From Henckelia pumila (Eukaryota > Streptophyta > Magnoliopsida > Lamiales > Gesneriaceae), in contig NC_133123.1 of NCBI RefSeq assembly GCF_033568475.1, forward strand, positions 132,342,930-132,406,929: a stretch of 64,000 nucleotides of DNA. Reading direction: 5' to 3'. Below the pieces are notes generated by a model. That model made no database searches. It had not been told where the DNA came from and saw nothing but the letters and a program-made list of their open reading frames with translations. How positions within the stretch are numbered: the stretch's first letter is position 1; each line of letters opens with the position of its first letter. Of this stretch, positions 12,446 to 23,248 are shown piece after piece. A program made the translations under genes and the position numbers.

Positions 12446-14100
12446 TTACAACTCGATCATGCCAAGTTCACCACGCAAATGAATAAAAATATTTTCTTCT
12501 AGTGGTTTTGTAAAAATGTCTGCAATTTGATTTTTAGTGTCAACATATTGAAGTTCAAATTCATTTCGTTCGATGTGGTTACGAATAAAATTATGACGAA
12601 TATCAATATGTTTGGTGCGCGAGTATTGAATCGGATTCTTTGTTAGACATATAGAGCTAGTGTTATCACAGAAAATAGGGATTTTTGAAAAAAAAACATC
12701 ATAGTTGAGCAATTGATGCTTCATCCAAAGAATTTGCGCACAGAAACTACCGACAGCCATATATTCGGCTTCGGTCCTTGACAACGCAACACAATTTTGC
12801 TTCTTTGAAAACCAAGAAACCAAAAAGTTTCCTAAAAAAAAACAGGTTCCACCAGTGCTTTTTCTATCCACCTTATATCCACCAAAGTCGGCATCACAGT
12901 AATCTTTTAAATAAAAGAAAGAATTTTTGGATTACCATAAGCCTAGATTTGGAGTATTTGAAAGATATTTGAAAATGCGTTTTAAGACGAACAAATGTGA
13001 TTCCTTTGGACATGATTGAAATCGTGCACATAAGCAAACACAAAACATAATGTCAGGTCTACTAGTAGTAACATAAATTAAGGAGCCAATCATACTACGA
13101 AAGGAGGATTGATCTACTGTTTTACCATTTTCATCCTTGTCGAGTCTGATTGACGTGCTCGTCGGTGTGGATGATGATTTTGCGTTCTACATCCCAAACT
13201 TCTTTAGAATATCTTTGATGTATTTGCCTTGGTTTATAAAGAAACCATCTTTGCACTGTTTGATTTGCAATCCGAGGAAATAATTAATTCCCCCCATCAT
13301 GCTCATCTCAAAGCGATCCAGTATAAGCTTGGAGAATTCTTGGCAAAGAGTTTCGTTAGTAGAACCAAAAATTATATCATCAACATAAATTTGCACAATC
13401 AATAAGTCATTTTTAAAAATTTTGGTAAACAAGGTAATATCAATTTTTCCTCTATAAAAGCCATTTTAAAGAAGGTAAGTAGAAAGTTTTTCATACCAAG
13501 CTCTAGGAGCTTGTTTCAAACCATACAAAGCTTTGTTTAGTCTATACACATGATCAGGCAATAAAGAATCAACAAAGCCATCAGGTTGTTCAATATAAAA
13601 TTTTTATTTTAAATCACCATAAAAAAAAGCACTTTTGACATCCATTTGAAATAATTTAAAATTTTTAGAGCAGGAAAAAGCAAGTAGCATGCGAATAGAT
13701 TCTAGTCTAGCAACAGGCGCATATGTCTCATCATAATCAATTCCTTCTTCTTGACTATATCCTTTTGCTACAGGCCTAGCTTTATTTCTAGTAACTGTAC
13801 CATGCTCATCAAGTTTATTCCTAAAAATCCATTTAGTACCAATGATCGATCTATTATGCGGTCTAGGAACAAGACACCAAACATCATTACGTTTAAACTC
13901 ATTTAATTCATATTGCATGGCTATAACCCAAGAATCATCTAATAAAGCATCATCAATGCACTTAGGTTCAACATGAGAAACAAAAGCAAGATGATTGCAA
14001 ATATTATTAAGAGATGAACGAGTGGTAACTCCCTTCGAAGGACTTCCAATGATAAGATCCATAGGGTGATCTTTGTGAAGCGTCAATTCCTTCGAAAGAG
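12446..14100 (-). pseudogene. Copia reverse transcriptase and RNase H remnant
   Basis: The minus strand encodes the copia RT. The start (13604-14086) contains GTKWIFRNKLDEHG, YDETYAPVARLESIR and MDVKSAFFYGDL. The middle (13187-13432) contains the catalytic YVDD in IVQIYVDDIIFGS. RNase H (12446-12871) has SRTEAEYMA, FCDNTSSICL and KHIDIRHNFIR, ending in DIFTKPL. Stops and frameshifts lie between 13432 and 13604 and between 12871 and 13187. Catalytic residues are mostly present but the frame is not continuous. Integrase is upstream, in copia order. Confidence 0.9.
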
Positions 14101-14107
14101 GAGTTTT

Positions 14108-15850
14108 CTAAAAATTAGTATTTTCATCATTTAGGCTTGAAGAAGCCATCTCTTCTTCAATTAGTTCTACATCATCAATGTTAGTGCAAGAAATAGTAGA
14201 CAGAGATTCATCAAAGACTACATGAATGGATTCTTCTACTAATAAAGTACGTTTATTAAAAACTCTATAGGCTTTGCTAGAAGTAGAATACCTTAGAAAA
14301 ATACCTTTGTCGGATTTGGCATCAAATTTTTCAAGGTTGTTCTTACCATTGTTATGGATGAAACACTTCGATCCGAAAGCCCGAAAATAAGAAATGTTAG
14401 GCTTTCTCTCTCTCCATAATTCATATGGAGTTTTCTTGAGAATAGGTCTTATTGATACACGATTGATGATGTAACAGGCAGTGTTCATTGCTTCAACCCA
14501 AAAATATTTTGGTAGAGAATGCTCAAATAACATGGTCCTCACACTCACAATCTCCACAAGTGTCCTATTTTTCCTCTCAACGATCCGGTTTTGTTGAGGA
14601 GTCCTAGGACAAGAAAAATTGTGACCGATGCCTTTCTCTTCACAAAAATTTGTAAAACTCTCATTTTGAAATTCAGTTCCGTGGTCACTACGGATTTGTT
14701 TTATTGAAATATTTTTCTCATTCTCAACACATTTGACAAAAGTTTTTAAAATAATCAAAGGCATCATTTTTGTGCGCTAAAAACAATGTCCACGTGAAAC
14801 GTGATAAATCCATAAGGAAAAATGCATAAAACTTTCCTCTTAGGCTAGCGTTCCTCAAGGGACCACATAGATGTAGGTGGAGAAGTTCAAGGGACATAGA
14901 AGTAGATACATAATTTTTGTTTTTAAAGGATTCTTTTGTGTTTTTACCAAGCTGACATGCATCCCAAACAGAATCTAATTTTTAATTGAGTTTTGGCATA
15001 CCAACTACTAGATCAAGTTTAAAATTTTTTTCGATGGTACTAGGACCAACATGACCTAATCGTCTATGCTAAAGAATGTTGTCATCAACATTCAAGGATA
15101 CAAGGCTTTTTATATTTGATAAAGATAAATTATTTAAAGAAACCTTGTAAAAAATTTCACTTCTATATCATTTGAAATTTATGGATTTGTCATTCGTGAG
15201 TGATATAGTGCAGTGTTGGGGAGTGAATTTGACTTTATAACCTTTATCGCACAATTGACATATGCTTAGTAGATTATTCTTAAGTCCTTTCACTAGGAGT
15301 TGATCATCAATCAAGCAGGATTTTAGATATACCTATTGAGTCGATTCCTTCAATTACTCATTTGATGTTGTCTCCAATGGTGACAGTTCCCTTCTCCTTT
15401 GGTTTGGCTGATTGGAGTAGCTCCTTGTTTTCCATCATATGTCTAGAACATCCATTGTCTAGATACCATATACTTGGGAGAATACCCTGCAAAAATTATT
15501 TTTGGTACCCTTTAGTTTTTTTGGGTCTACAGTGTTAGAAAAGAGAAATATAAAATAGATTTCTAAGAATTCAGTTTCTCATAGCGACATCATCAACACT
15601 TTCAAGAGTGCTCCCAGTAGTAGGTAGGGCTATGGCCTCTTTAAAAACCTATTTCCTTAGACAGAGCAGCGTTCATCAAGAAGACCAGTCGCAAGTCAAA
15701 GTAGTTTAAACCGGTCTATGATGAACTCCCTTGAATCATGTTCTCATAATGCCGACTGATGAGTAATTAAAACTCTTAGACCTCTATTTCATATATCTCT
15801 TTTTATCATATTGATATTTTAAATATCTACATTTATGTCTAGCATGTCCT
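14108..15850 (-). pseudogene. Copia protease-integrase remnant
   Basis: The integrase core is clear at 14108-14767 on the minus strand: IRSDHGTEFQN holds the second catalytic Asp and PQQNRIVERKNRTL the Glu. NRVSIRPILKKTPYELW and FGSKCFIHNNG follow. From 14770 to about 15500 the frame is broken but still shows the pre-integrase and His/Cys region in pieces. Only traces of protease can be seen toward 15850. Confidence 0.8.
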
Positions 15851-15853
15851 ATT

Positions 15854-17180
15854 TTACAGCAGTTTAGCAATAAGGCTAGTAAAGTCTATAGATTTCTTAT
15901 AATACCTTATTCCACCCTTATCAAAGCTACATTTTTGCATGCTTATAAGATTATTTAATTTATTACTTCTAAAATTGAATTTATCGAATGATTTTTCTAA
16001 GTGAGCTATGTCATCCTTTAATCTTAGGTTTTCATGCTCCTTAGATTCTAATTCATTTTTGAGATTTCTATTTTCTTTTACAAGTGATTTAGTCATGTCA
16101 AACATAAGTTTATATGCATGTATTAATTCATCGTAAGAAGGTACCTCATCACCGTTGTCGGAGACGATGTCATCATCCCTAGCCATGAGGCAGATGTTGG
16201 CTTCCTCCTCGTCATCATCACTGTCGCTCCATGTTTCTATTAGGGCTTTCTTCTTGCCTTTGTCAACCTTCTTCTTGAGGGGACACTCGTTTTCATAGTG
16301 GCATTGTTGTTGACAGTTGTAGCACGTCACTTCTTTGTCTGACTTCTTTTCCTTTTTGAATTTGTTTTCTCACATGAATCTTTTGAATTTTCTTGCAAAG
16401 AGCGCCATGTCATCATATTCTTCTTCGACTTGACTGGATAAGGCAATTCCCTTTTCCTTGATCTTCTCATCCTTCCTTATTTGCTTCTTTCCTTGTAGAC
16501 ACTTCTAACTCATGGGTTTTTAGGGTCCCATGAAGTTGATCAAGATCATAGGAAGCAGTGTCTCCTTTGTTGGATTCGATGATGGCCGTTCTCTTGGCAT
16601 CCCACTCCTTGGGTAGGGCGCGTAGATCTCTCCTCCAAACTTGCTTGGATGGATATTGTTCTCCAATTTGGGCTAGATCGTTGATGATTTGAGTGAGCCT
16701 CCTAAACATTGTATCTACGTCTTCATTGGCTTCCATCTCGAAGGTCTCATCTTTGAGTTGTAGTAGATAGATCTTTGTCTCTTTGAATTGATTGGTTCCC
16801 TCATGACATATCTCCTATTTGTCCCAAATCTCTTTTGCGGAGGAGCACATCGAGATCCGGTTGTACTCGTTCATATCTAGGAAAAAATGCAAAATATTTA
16901 TAGCTTTAGCATTTTGAGAGATTAATTTCATATCCTCTTTTGAAAAGTCATCCATTCCCTAAGCAACTTCAATCCCATCAAATATTTTCATAGGTGTATA
17001 GGGACCTTTCACCGTCACTTTCCAAAGATCATAATCTACAGATTGGATATATAGGGACATTCGAATTTTTCAATATCCGTAGTTTAAGCCGTTGAAAAGA
17101 GGAGGACGATTGGTTAATTGCCCTTGAGCATAATCGCTCGCTAGATTTGCTATTAGAACCTTTTGAAAATTTTTCGAAAG
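15854..17180 (-). pseudogene. SIRE-like gag remnant with zinc knuckle
   Basis: The minus strand has a capsid-region piece at 16467-16736 (RRLTQIINDLAQIGEQYPS, then LRALPKEWDAKRTAI). The nucleocapsid piece at 15854-16330 has a CX2CX4HX4C knuckle (CYNCQQQCHYENEC), then an acidic run TWSDSDDDEEEANICLMA and a coiled-coil-like segment. This acidic, Ser-rich tail after the knuckle is typical of SIRE/Maximus gag. Stops separate the pieces and the N-terminus (16740-17180) is degraded. Confidence 0.85.
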
Positions 17181-17183
17181 TGT

Positions 17184-17196
17184 GGCTCTGATACCA
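17184..17196 (-). other. Primer-binding site, initiator tRNA-Met type
   Basis: The plus strand reads ggctctgatacca, so the minus strand is TGGTATCAGAGCC, the common plant iMet primer site. It lies two bases from the 5' LTR boundary at 17199. Confidence 0.9.
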
Positions 17197-17198
17197 CT

Positions 17199-18394
17199 AG
17201 TTAGAACCTAATGGGAGGGAATTTAGGTTCTATTGGCAACTTTAGCAATTTAAAGCGATTATGCAAGTACTTAAGCGAAAGACTTAAAGCAATCAAAATA
17301 AATGCGGTAAATAAATGCGTAAAGCAAATAAAGCAGTAAAAAGAGATAGAATATGTTTATGAAAGTTCGACGATAAATCGTCTACGTCTCCCCTTCTTGA
17401 TTAAGGTCGATTAACCAAGGATCCAATAGAACTTCAAATGTCTTGGCCTTGATGGCTCCAAGGATAGCCGTACAACAACAACACGATCACCGCACCGATA
17501 AAACTTGATACACTTGGGCTTAAGGGCTCCAAGGATAGCCTCAACAATAGCACAACAAATTCGGCTTCAAACTCGAGTGTTTACAATGATAGCACAACCA
17601 ACTCACAAGCTATTTTTACAAACAAATCTCGATTTTTGAATATATATCGGATGAATATTTGATATAACACTTGGATGAGAGAAGAATGCTTGCAAGAGGT
17701 GAGGAGTGAATTGGATATTTCAAATGGCTTGGAATGGCCTCTATTTATAGTTGCTGATTTGGGCAGGTTCGGATCGTCTGAACCTGTCTTCGGAGCCCCC
17801 GAACTCTTCTGATTCAAATTCAAATTTTTGCGACTGTTATACTGTTCGGATGGTCCGATCATGTCTTTGGGTCATTCGGAATGCTGCATTAAATTCATTC
17901 CGGTTGATTTTCTTCGACAAAATCTATCAATCGCCTTAAAGTTGTTCGGGTCGTCCGCTCTTGGCTTTGGATCGTCCGAACAGTGTCCTCGTGTCCTCCA
18001 AACCGTGCATCCGAGCAGTATAAAATTCTGAATACGTTCGGACCGTCCGAACTTACTTTGGATCGTCCGAACAGTGTCTTCGTGTCCTCCGAGCCTTGCA
18101 TCCGAGCATTTTATATTCATGGAAACTCTTCGGATGGTCCGAACCATTCTTCGTACCGTCTGAACCTGGGCAGATTCGAGCACTTCAATTATTTTCTTTG
18201 ATTTTCGCTTATCGGTTCTTGCTTCCAATTTTGTCCATATACAAATATTTAATTATCTGCAAATTTCTCACTGTAAACTGTTAGCAACAATTAACTGAGT
18301 TTTGTAATCATCAAAACATAATATTTTGAGACTTGTTAATTCATTAAAAACATTAATCTCATACACGAGATTTGTATGCGTTTAAGACGTAACA
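17199..18394 (-). repeat. 5' LTR of the SIRE-like copia element
   Basis: It aligns end to end with 9245-10421 and is followed by the CAACT target duplication at 18395. The outermost base pair has decayed (AG instead of TG on the plus strand). The TATA box ctataaatag (minus) is at 17741-17750 and the palindrome array runs from 17768 to about 18172, starting 18 bp upstream of the TATA box as in the partner LTR. It has one extra palindrome unit (about 20 bp). Confidence 0.9.
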
Positions 18395-19432
18395 CAACTA
18401 TCGCCCTCAACCGGAGGAAACTGAACAATCTTCTGATAACAATCCACCATAGCTCTATAAGAGATCAAGACATCAATACCCAAAATAAAGTCAAAATCCT
18501 CCATTGCTAGAACCATAAGGTTCACTAACAACTCAGAGCCCTCAAACTCTAATGAACATCCCAAGAATAAACCCTTGGCCAAAGCCGAATGACCAGTCGG
18601 GGTAGATACAGATAAAACTACGTCTAGAAATATGTACGACAACCTATAGTTCTAAGAAAATCTTGCTGAAATGAAATAATGTGATGCACCAGTGTCGATG
18701 AGAACAAATACAGGAATACCGCATAAAATAAATGTACATGCGATAACATTCTCGTTCTCCTACTGAATCTGATACTGACTCATCGCAAACACCTGTCCAA
18801 AAACACGAGGCCTCTGATTGGTGCTCCCAATAGACTATCCTTGCGACCTCTGTGGAATGGAAGAATGAGAACCAGAACCAAATGCTGGTCCTCTGGCAGC
18901 CTGTGGACAATCTCTCTTCATGTGGCTAATCTCGCCACAACGAAAACAAGCTCCTGACCTGCGACACTTCTCAGTCGGGTGATGGCCTCCACAAGTAGCA
19001 CACTGCCCTTGGCCCTTATTTTTCCCAAAGTGGTGAACTTCACCTGAACCGGAGCCAGAAGAAGAAGAAGAAGACACACCCTGTTTCTTGAAAGATTAAT
19101 TCCTCGAACCCAAAGAGCTAGTTGGTCTGGAAGAAGAGAGAAAGGATCTGTTATGCATAAGGTTGTCCTCCTCCTAGAGACATTGACTAACCAAACCCTC
19201 GTAAGTCATGTCATCACCAACAACAACACGATCATGAATCTCTGGACTGAGACACTGGAGGAACAAATTATACTTCATCTCGGTGCTGGCAGATATTTCT
19301 GGGCAATACGGCACTAGCTCGAAAGAACTTCTATTGATATTCGTCGATAGAGATCGAGCCGTGCTTCAAAATTAGCAACTCACTAGCCTTCTCCTGTCGA
19401 AGTGCGGGAGGAAATTACAGCTTCTGGAAAGC
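18395..19432 (-). pseudogene. Chromovirus (Tekay-type) gag and protease remnant
   Basis: On the minus strand, gag reads FPPALRQEKASELLILKHGS, then YNLFLQ and DRVVVGDDMTYEGLVSQC (about 19140-19430). A nucleocapsid at 18835-19077 follows, with CATCGGHHPTEKC and a CCHC knuckle CFRCGEISHMKRDC. The protease region at 18382-18642 has VLAMEDFDFILGIDVLISY. Stops break the frame. The next part of the same pol is at 8944-9244 beyond the SIRE-like element, and the upstream part of gag is cut by the LTR beginning near 19433. Confidence 0.85.
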
Positions 19433-20637
19433 TGTGCGAATATACATATACCATGCATGCATATGCAATATGTCGGGTACTGGAAAACATATTCAAAATA
19501 CTGCACAGTCAAGGCGCCAAGGGAGGTAGCATGCTGGGCCGTCGCATCAGGAGGTGGATCACATATCATAAAACTTGTGGATATAACCGGATCCAAATCC
19601 ATGGAAATCCATCCACTAAAATACGGGGCTGAGCGGCCCCTACTATAGGCTATAATGAAGGCATAAATATCACCGTGTACATGAATGTTGCATAATATCA
19701 ATGCACATAATAATGCCACAGAAAATATGCAAACATAATACATGTATATTCAAACTGGTATCTCGGATAATACGTTCTTACCTTAATCTCAACAATAAGA
19801 GCAACCTAGCAAATCCTGCTCACTAGTCTTGGCCTATAATCACATAGACACTATGTCACTTATAGTGCTCTAAAAGCCTTTACTAATCTATTACATACTC
19901 CCTCTAATCTCTATAGGGATCCAAAATTATACCTGCGTCCATCGACAGCCCGTTGGTGACGATTTCCTCAAAACTTAGTCACAGCTCTGTTGTTATCCCC
20001 GAAGCGCTTTGCCACTCCCGGCTCTCCAGTAAGATGCCTAGAAATCCCTAAAACTGACTAGAAAGAGCTAAGAACGAGAGATAAAAGGAAACTCGGTGTA
20101 CTCAATCTGAGCCTCGGCACCCCTATTTATAGAGTGAGTTTGGACGGTCCGATCCCACCTTCGGATCGTCCGATCACTACAAGCATGACACTTGTCTCTA
20201 CCAGCAATTCGGATCGTCCGAAGATGCACTTCGGATCTTCCGATCCCAATATTACGTCATCCGTGATGTCACCAATTAGGACACCTGCCTTGGCATAGTT
20301 CGGATTGTCCGAACCCTTACTTTGGAGCGTCCGAACCCCCATAGCTACCCAATCAAATTTCATTTCTTATCTTATCTTATCCAATAGAGATTGGATCGTC
20401 CGAAACCTGCCCTTTCGAACTGGATCAGGGCCTCCGAACTCTACCCCTTTGGATGGTCCGATCCTAGGGTTTGGACCTTCCGATCCATCCGAAAGTCAAA
20501 GATTTATCGGACCATTCTTGATTGTTCTGGATCCATTCTTCAATTCCTTAAACCCATCTGAGGATCCCCTAACCATGTTTTATCCAATTAAACATAATTA
20601 AGTGTATGATTAACTTAATTCGAAGACGGTTACTACA
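19433..20637 (-). repeat. 3' LTR of a second minus-strand Tekay-type chromovirus
   Basis: The minus strand begins TGTAGTAACCG at 20637, directly after a polypurine tract and downstream of the chromodomain at 20769 on. The lower end lies where recognisable gag of the host chromovirus begins, at about 19433-19435; this boundary is estimated to within a few bases. A minus-strand TATA box (ctataaatag) is at 20123-20132 and a palindrome array starts seven bases upstream. No 5' LTR partner survives in the window. Confidence 0.75.
20123..20484 (-). promoter_or_regulatory. LTR promoter: TATA box plus TTCGGA-type palindrome array
   Basis: TATA at 20123-20132 (minus ctataaatag), then palindromes upstream: TTTGGACGGTCCGA (20139 on), TTCGGATCGTCCGA, TTCGGATCGTCCGAA, TTCGGATTGTCCGAA and others up to about 20484, mostly in pairs with short spacers. 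The motif is the same as in the SIRE-like copia LTRs although this is a gypsy element. Regulatory role is inferred from position. Confidence 0.5.
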
Positions 20638-20652
20638 TTCTCCCCCACTTAA
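20638..20652 (-). other. Polypurine tract of the second chromovirus
   Basis: The minus strand reads taagtgggggagaa immediately before the LTR start TGTAGTAACCG, in the position expected between chromodomain and 3' LTR. Confidence 0.8.
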
Positions 20653-20699
20653 GAGATTTTGTCCTCGAAATCAGGACTTAAGAGAACAGAACAGAATAA

Positions 20700-21540
20700 T
20701 ATTGAAAACAACTTGTATCACAATGTTGCAGTTTTGTACAATACAACTAAAATTACTGAAATATAAATTCAAAACAACTTCGGATTCTCAGAATTCATAT
20801 GGCTCTCCAACTCCCAAGTTGCTTCCTTGGTGCCTCGACACTGCCACTGAACCATGACTAGAAGAATACGCTTATTCCGAAGCACCTTTTCGTTCTTCTC
20901 AAGAATTTTGAGTGGTCTCTCCACGTATGAAAAATTAGGCTCTAGCTGAACCTCCGCTGGTTGCAAAATGTGCGACTCATCTGCGATGTACTGATGAAGT
21001 AATAACACGTGGAACACGTTATGAATGCTATAAAGATACTACAGTAATGCCAGACTATAAGCCACATCTCCAAATTTTTCCAAGTTCTCGAACGGACCAA
21101 TGAACCTTGGCGTTAACTTCCCCTTGAGACCAAACCTCATCACTTTTTGGAAAGGTGAAACTCGCAAGAAAACACACTCTCCTGTTTCAAAATGCAATGG
21201 TCTACGTTTGGTATTGGCGTAACTGTACTGTCTATCCTGCACTGTCTTGATTCTCTTCTTGGTCAACTCTACTTTGTCCACAATCTGTTGGATCAACTCT
21301 GGTTCTTCGACTTGTTGTTCTCCTACCTCATCCCAAAACAAGGGTGTACAACAACGGTGACATAAAGGGGTTCGAATGGTGCCATGTCAATGCTACGATG
21401 ATAACTATTGTTGTAGGTGAACTCTATCAATGGCAAATGATCCTACACGGACAATCCAAAGTCCATTACTGAAGTTCTCAACATATCTTCCAATTTCCGA
21501 ATAGTCCTCTCAGACTGACCGTCTGTCTCTGGGTGCAGGC
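20700..21540 (-). pseudogene. Chromovirus integrase C-terminus with chromodomain, copy A
   Basis: On the minus strand, the integrase C-terminal part (21039-21341) shows DRQYSYANTKRRPLHFETGE and the GPF-type module LTPRFIGPFENLEKFGDVAY. The chromodomain follows (20769-21017): KVLRNKRILLVMVQWQCRGT then EATWELESHM. A chromodomain at the end of integrase defines chromoviruses and is thought to guide insertion toward marked chromatin. Part of the integrase core is at 21342-21540. A frame break separates the two parts near 21040. Copy B of the same region follows at 21541. Confidence 0.88.
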
Positions 21541-21863
21541 TCTAGCTGAACCTCCACTGGTTACATAATGTGTGAATCATCTACAACGTACTGACAAAGT
21601 AACGACACGTGGAACACGTTATGAATGCAAGATAGATATGGCGGTAACTCCAGACGATAAGCCACATCCCCAAATTTTTCCAAGTTCTCTAACAGACCAA
21701 TTAACCTTGGCGTTAACTTCCCCTTGAGACCAAACCTCATCACCTTTCGGAAAGGTGAAACTCCCAAGAAAACACACTCTCCTGTTTCAAAATCCACAAT
21801 CTGTTGGATCAACTCTGGTCCTTCGACCTGACATTCTCCTACCTCATCCCAAAACAATGGTGT
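21541..21863 (-). pseudogene. Integrase C-terminus, copy B (tandem duplicate)
   Basis: Sequence from 21541 repeats the stretch beginning near 20940 with substitutions and a deletion of about 75 bp (the region around DRQYSYANTK is absent and LIQQIVD joins directly to FETGECVF). The chromodomain proper is not included. The copy ends at 21863, where the SINE-like array begins, and integrase core sequence resumes at 22946. The duplication therefore predates or accompanied the array insertion. Confidence 0.8.
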
Positions 21864-22185
21864 GATGGTCCGGGTGCATCCCATCTCTCTCGGGGGCCCG
21901 CGACCATACTCATGATCTTCTCCCCCCTGGTAGGGAGCTCAATGGTACCAGGGATGATAAGAACTTGCTTGACCTGGAGGTACAAGGTTATATCCTTGGG
22001 GAGGGCATGAAACTCCCTGCCAGGGGGGAGAAGATCATGAGTACGATCGCGGGCCCCCGAGAGAGATGGGATGCACCCGTACCATAACATAAATTCTCAA
22101 TCCTGGCCTGGAGGTACAAGGTTCGAGTCTGGGGAGGGCATGAAACTTCCCACCAGGGGGAAGAAGGTCATGATTAGCAAAATGG

Positions 22186-22275
22186 CTGGGCCAGCAGAGA
22201 GAAAAGCCCAGTCCATTACAAAAAAAGGGCGCCCTTTTTTTGTAATGGACTGGGCTTTTCTCTCTGCTGGCCCAG
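22186..22275. repeat. Perfect 90-bp palindrome, tail-to-tail SINE-like junction
   Basis: The two 45-bp arms run from ctgggccagcagagag to the centre GGGC/GCCC between 22230 and 22231 and back, with no mismatch that I can find and no spacer. Such a sequence could extrude as a cruciform or fold as a hairpin RNA. Confidence 0.9.
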
Positions 22276-22792
22276 CTATTATGCTACTCATGGCCTTCTC
22301 CCCACCTGGCTAGGGGAGTTTTTGTCCTCCCCAGGAATCGAACCTTGTACCTCCATGTTTAAGTACAAAGTTTTCTGATTCCTGGTACCATTGAGCTAGA
22401 CTAGCTCAATGGTACCAGGAATCAGCAAGAATATGTACTTAAGCCTGGTGGTACATGTTCGATTCCTGGAGAGGGCATGAAACTCCCCTTTCCAGGTGGG
22501 GAGAAGGCTCATGAGTAGAAAAAATGGCTGGGCCAGCAGAGAGAAAAGCCCAGTCCATTACAAAAAAGGGTGCCCTTTTATGTAATGGACTGGGCCTCTC
22601 TGCTGCCCAGCCATTTTTGCTACTCATGACCTTCTTCCCCCTGGTGGGAAGTTTCATGCCCTCCCCAGGACTCGAACCTTGTACCTCTAGGATAAGTACA
22701 AAGTTCTCTCAATCCTGGTACCATTGAGCTAGTCTAGCTCAATGGTACCAGGATTGAGAGAACTTTGTACTTATCCTGGAGGTACAAGGTTT

Positions 22793-22945
22793 GACTAGCT
22801 CATTGGTACCAGGATTGAGAGAACTTTGTACTTATCCTGGAGGTACAAGGTTCGAGTCCTGGGGAGGGCATGAAACTTCCCACCAGGGGGAAGAAGGCCA
22901 TGAGTAGAAAAATGGCTGGGCAGCAGAGAGTCCCAGTCCATTACA
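22793..22945 (+). mobile_element. Most complete SINE-like unit
   Basis: The A box is at 22796-22808 (tagctcattggta) and the B box at 22849-22859 (ggttcgagtcc). A body containing 'ggagggcatgaaacttccc' follows, and the unit ends at ttacaaatgg. No acceptor stem or anticodon arm can be folded, so it is a SINE-like element and not a tRNA gene. The parental tRNA is not identified. Confidence 0.65.
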
Positions 22946-23248
22946 AATGGTGTACGACAATGGTGACCATAAAGGGCTTCGAATTATGCCATGTCAATGC
23001 TACGATGATAACTATTGTTGTAGGCGAACTCGATCAACGACAAATGATCCTACCCGAACAATCCAAAGTCCATTACTGAAGTTCTCAGCATATGTTCCAA
23101 TTTCCGAATAGGCCTCTTAGACTGACCGTCTAACTCTGGGTGATAAGCAGTACACAAACTCAGAGTAGTACTCAAAGCTCACTGAAAGCTACCCCAAAAC
23201 AGTGAGGTAAATCTTGGATCTCTGTCACTGACTATGCTCAAAGGAACT
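22946..23248 (-). pseudogene. Chromovirus integrase core fragment, copy B
   Basis: The minus strand reads VSDRDPRFTSLFWGSF, containing the second catalytic Asp, then TAYHPELDGQSKRPIRKLE, where the expected catalytic Glu reads Lys, then FAYNNSYHRSIDM. Stops are present. It continues the frame of 21541-21863 across the SINE-like array and ends at the LTR fragment starting at 23249. Confidence 0.85.

Larger units (their letters stand above)
9245..18394 (-). mobile_element. Complete but decayed SIRE-like Ty1/copia retrotransposon
   Basis: Two LTRs of about 1.18-1.20 kb (9245-10421 and 17199-18394) flank a minus-strand internal region. The whole is bracketed by a perfect 5-bp target duplication, CAACT at 9240-9244 and 18395-18399. 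Internal order on the minus strand is primer site, gag with zinc knuckle, integrase, reverse transcriptase, RNase H, then an extra ORF in the env position, then a polypurine tract. An Asp/Glu-rich gag tail and an extra ORF after pol are SIRE/Maximus traits. All ORFs carry stops or frameshifts. It inserted into a chromovirus protease region. Confidence 0.9.
21864..22945. repeat. Array of alternating inverted tRNA-derived SINE-like units
   Basis: About seven related units of up to about 170 bp occur in alternating orientation: an inverted tail fragment (21871-21936), plus (21937-22079), plus, head-truncated (22096-22230), minus (22231-22399), plus (22401-22570), minus (22571-22732), plus, truncated (22734-22792), plus (22793-22945). 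Full units begin with a pol III A box (tagctcaatggta) and a B box (ggttcgagtcc) about 50 bp later, and end in ttacaaaaaaagg. Junctions are tail-to-tail or head-to-head, giving near-perfect palindromes. The array is flanked by an 8-bp direct repeat AATGGTGT (21856-21863, 22946-22953), and the integrase frame of copy A lacks it. This suggests insertion as one unit. Confidence 0.85.

Noticed and set aside
22401-22480. Possible tRNA gene (A and B boxes present)
   Set aside because: No acceptor stem, anticodon arm or CCA-adjacent 3' end can be folded; the boxes belong to SINE-like units.
22071-22727. Short ORFs such as the repeated 'MAGPAERKAQSITKKG'
   Set aside because: They are read-through of the inverted SINE-like units and appear on both strands because the DNA is palindromic.
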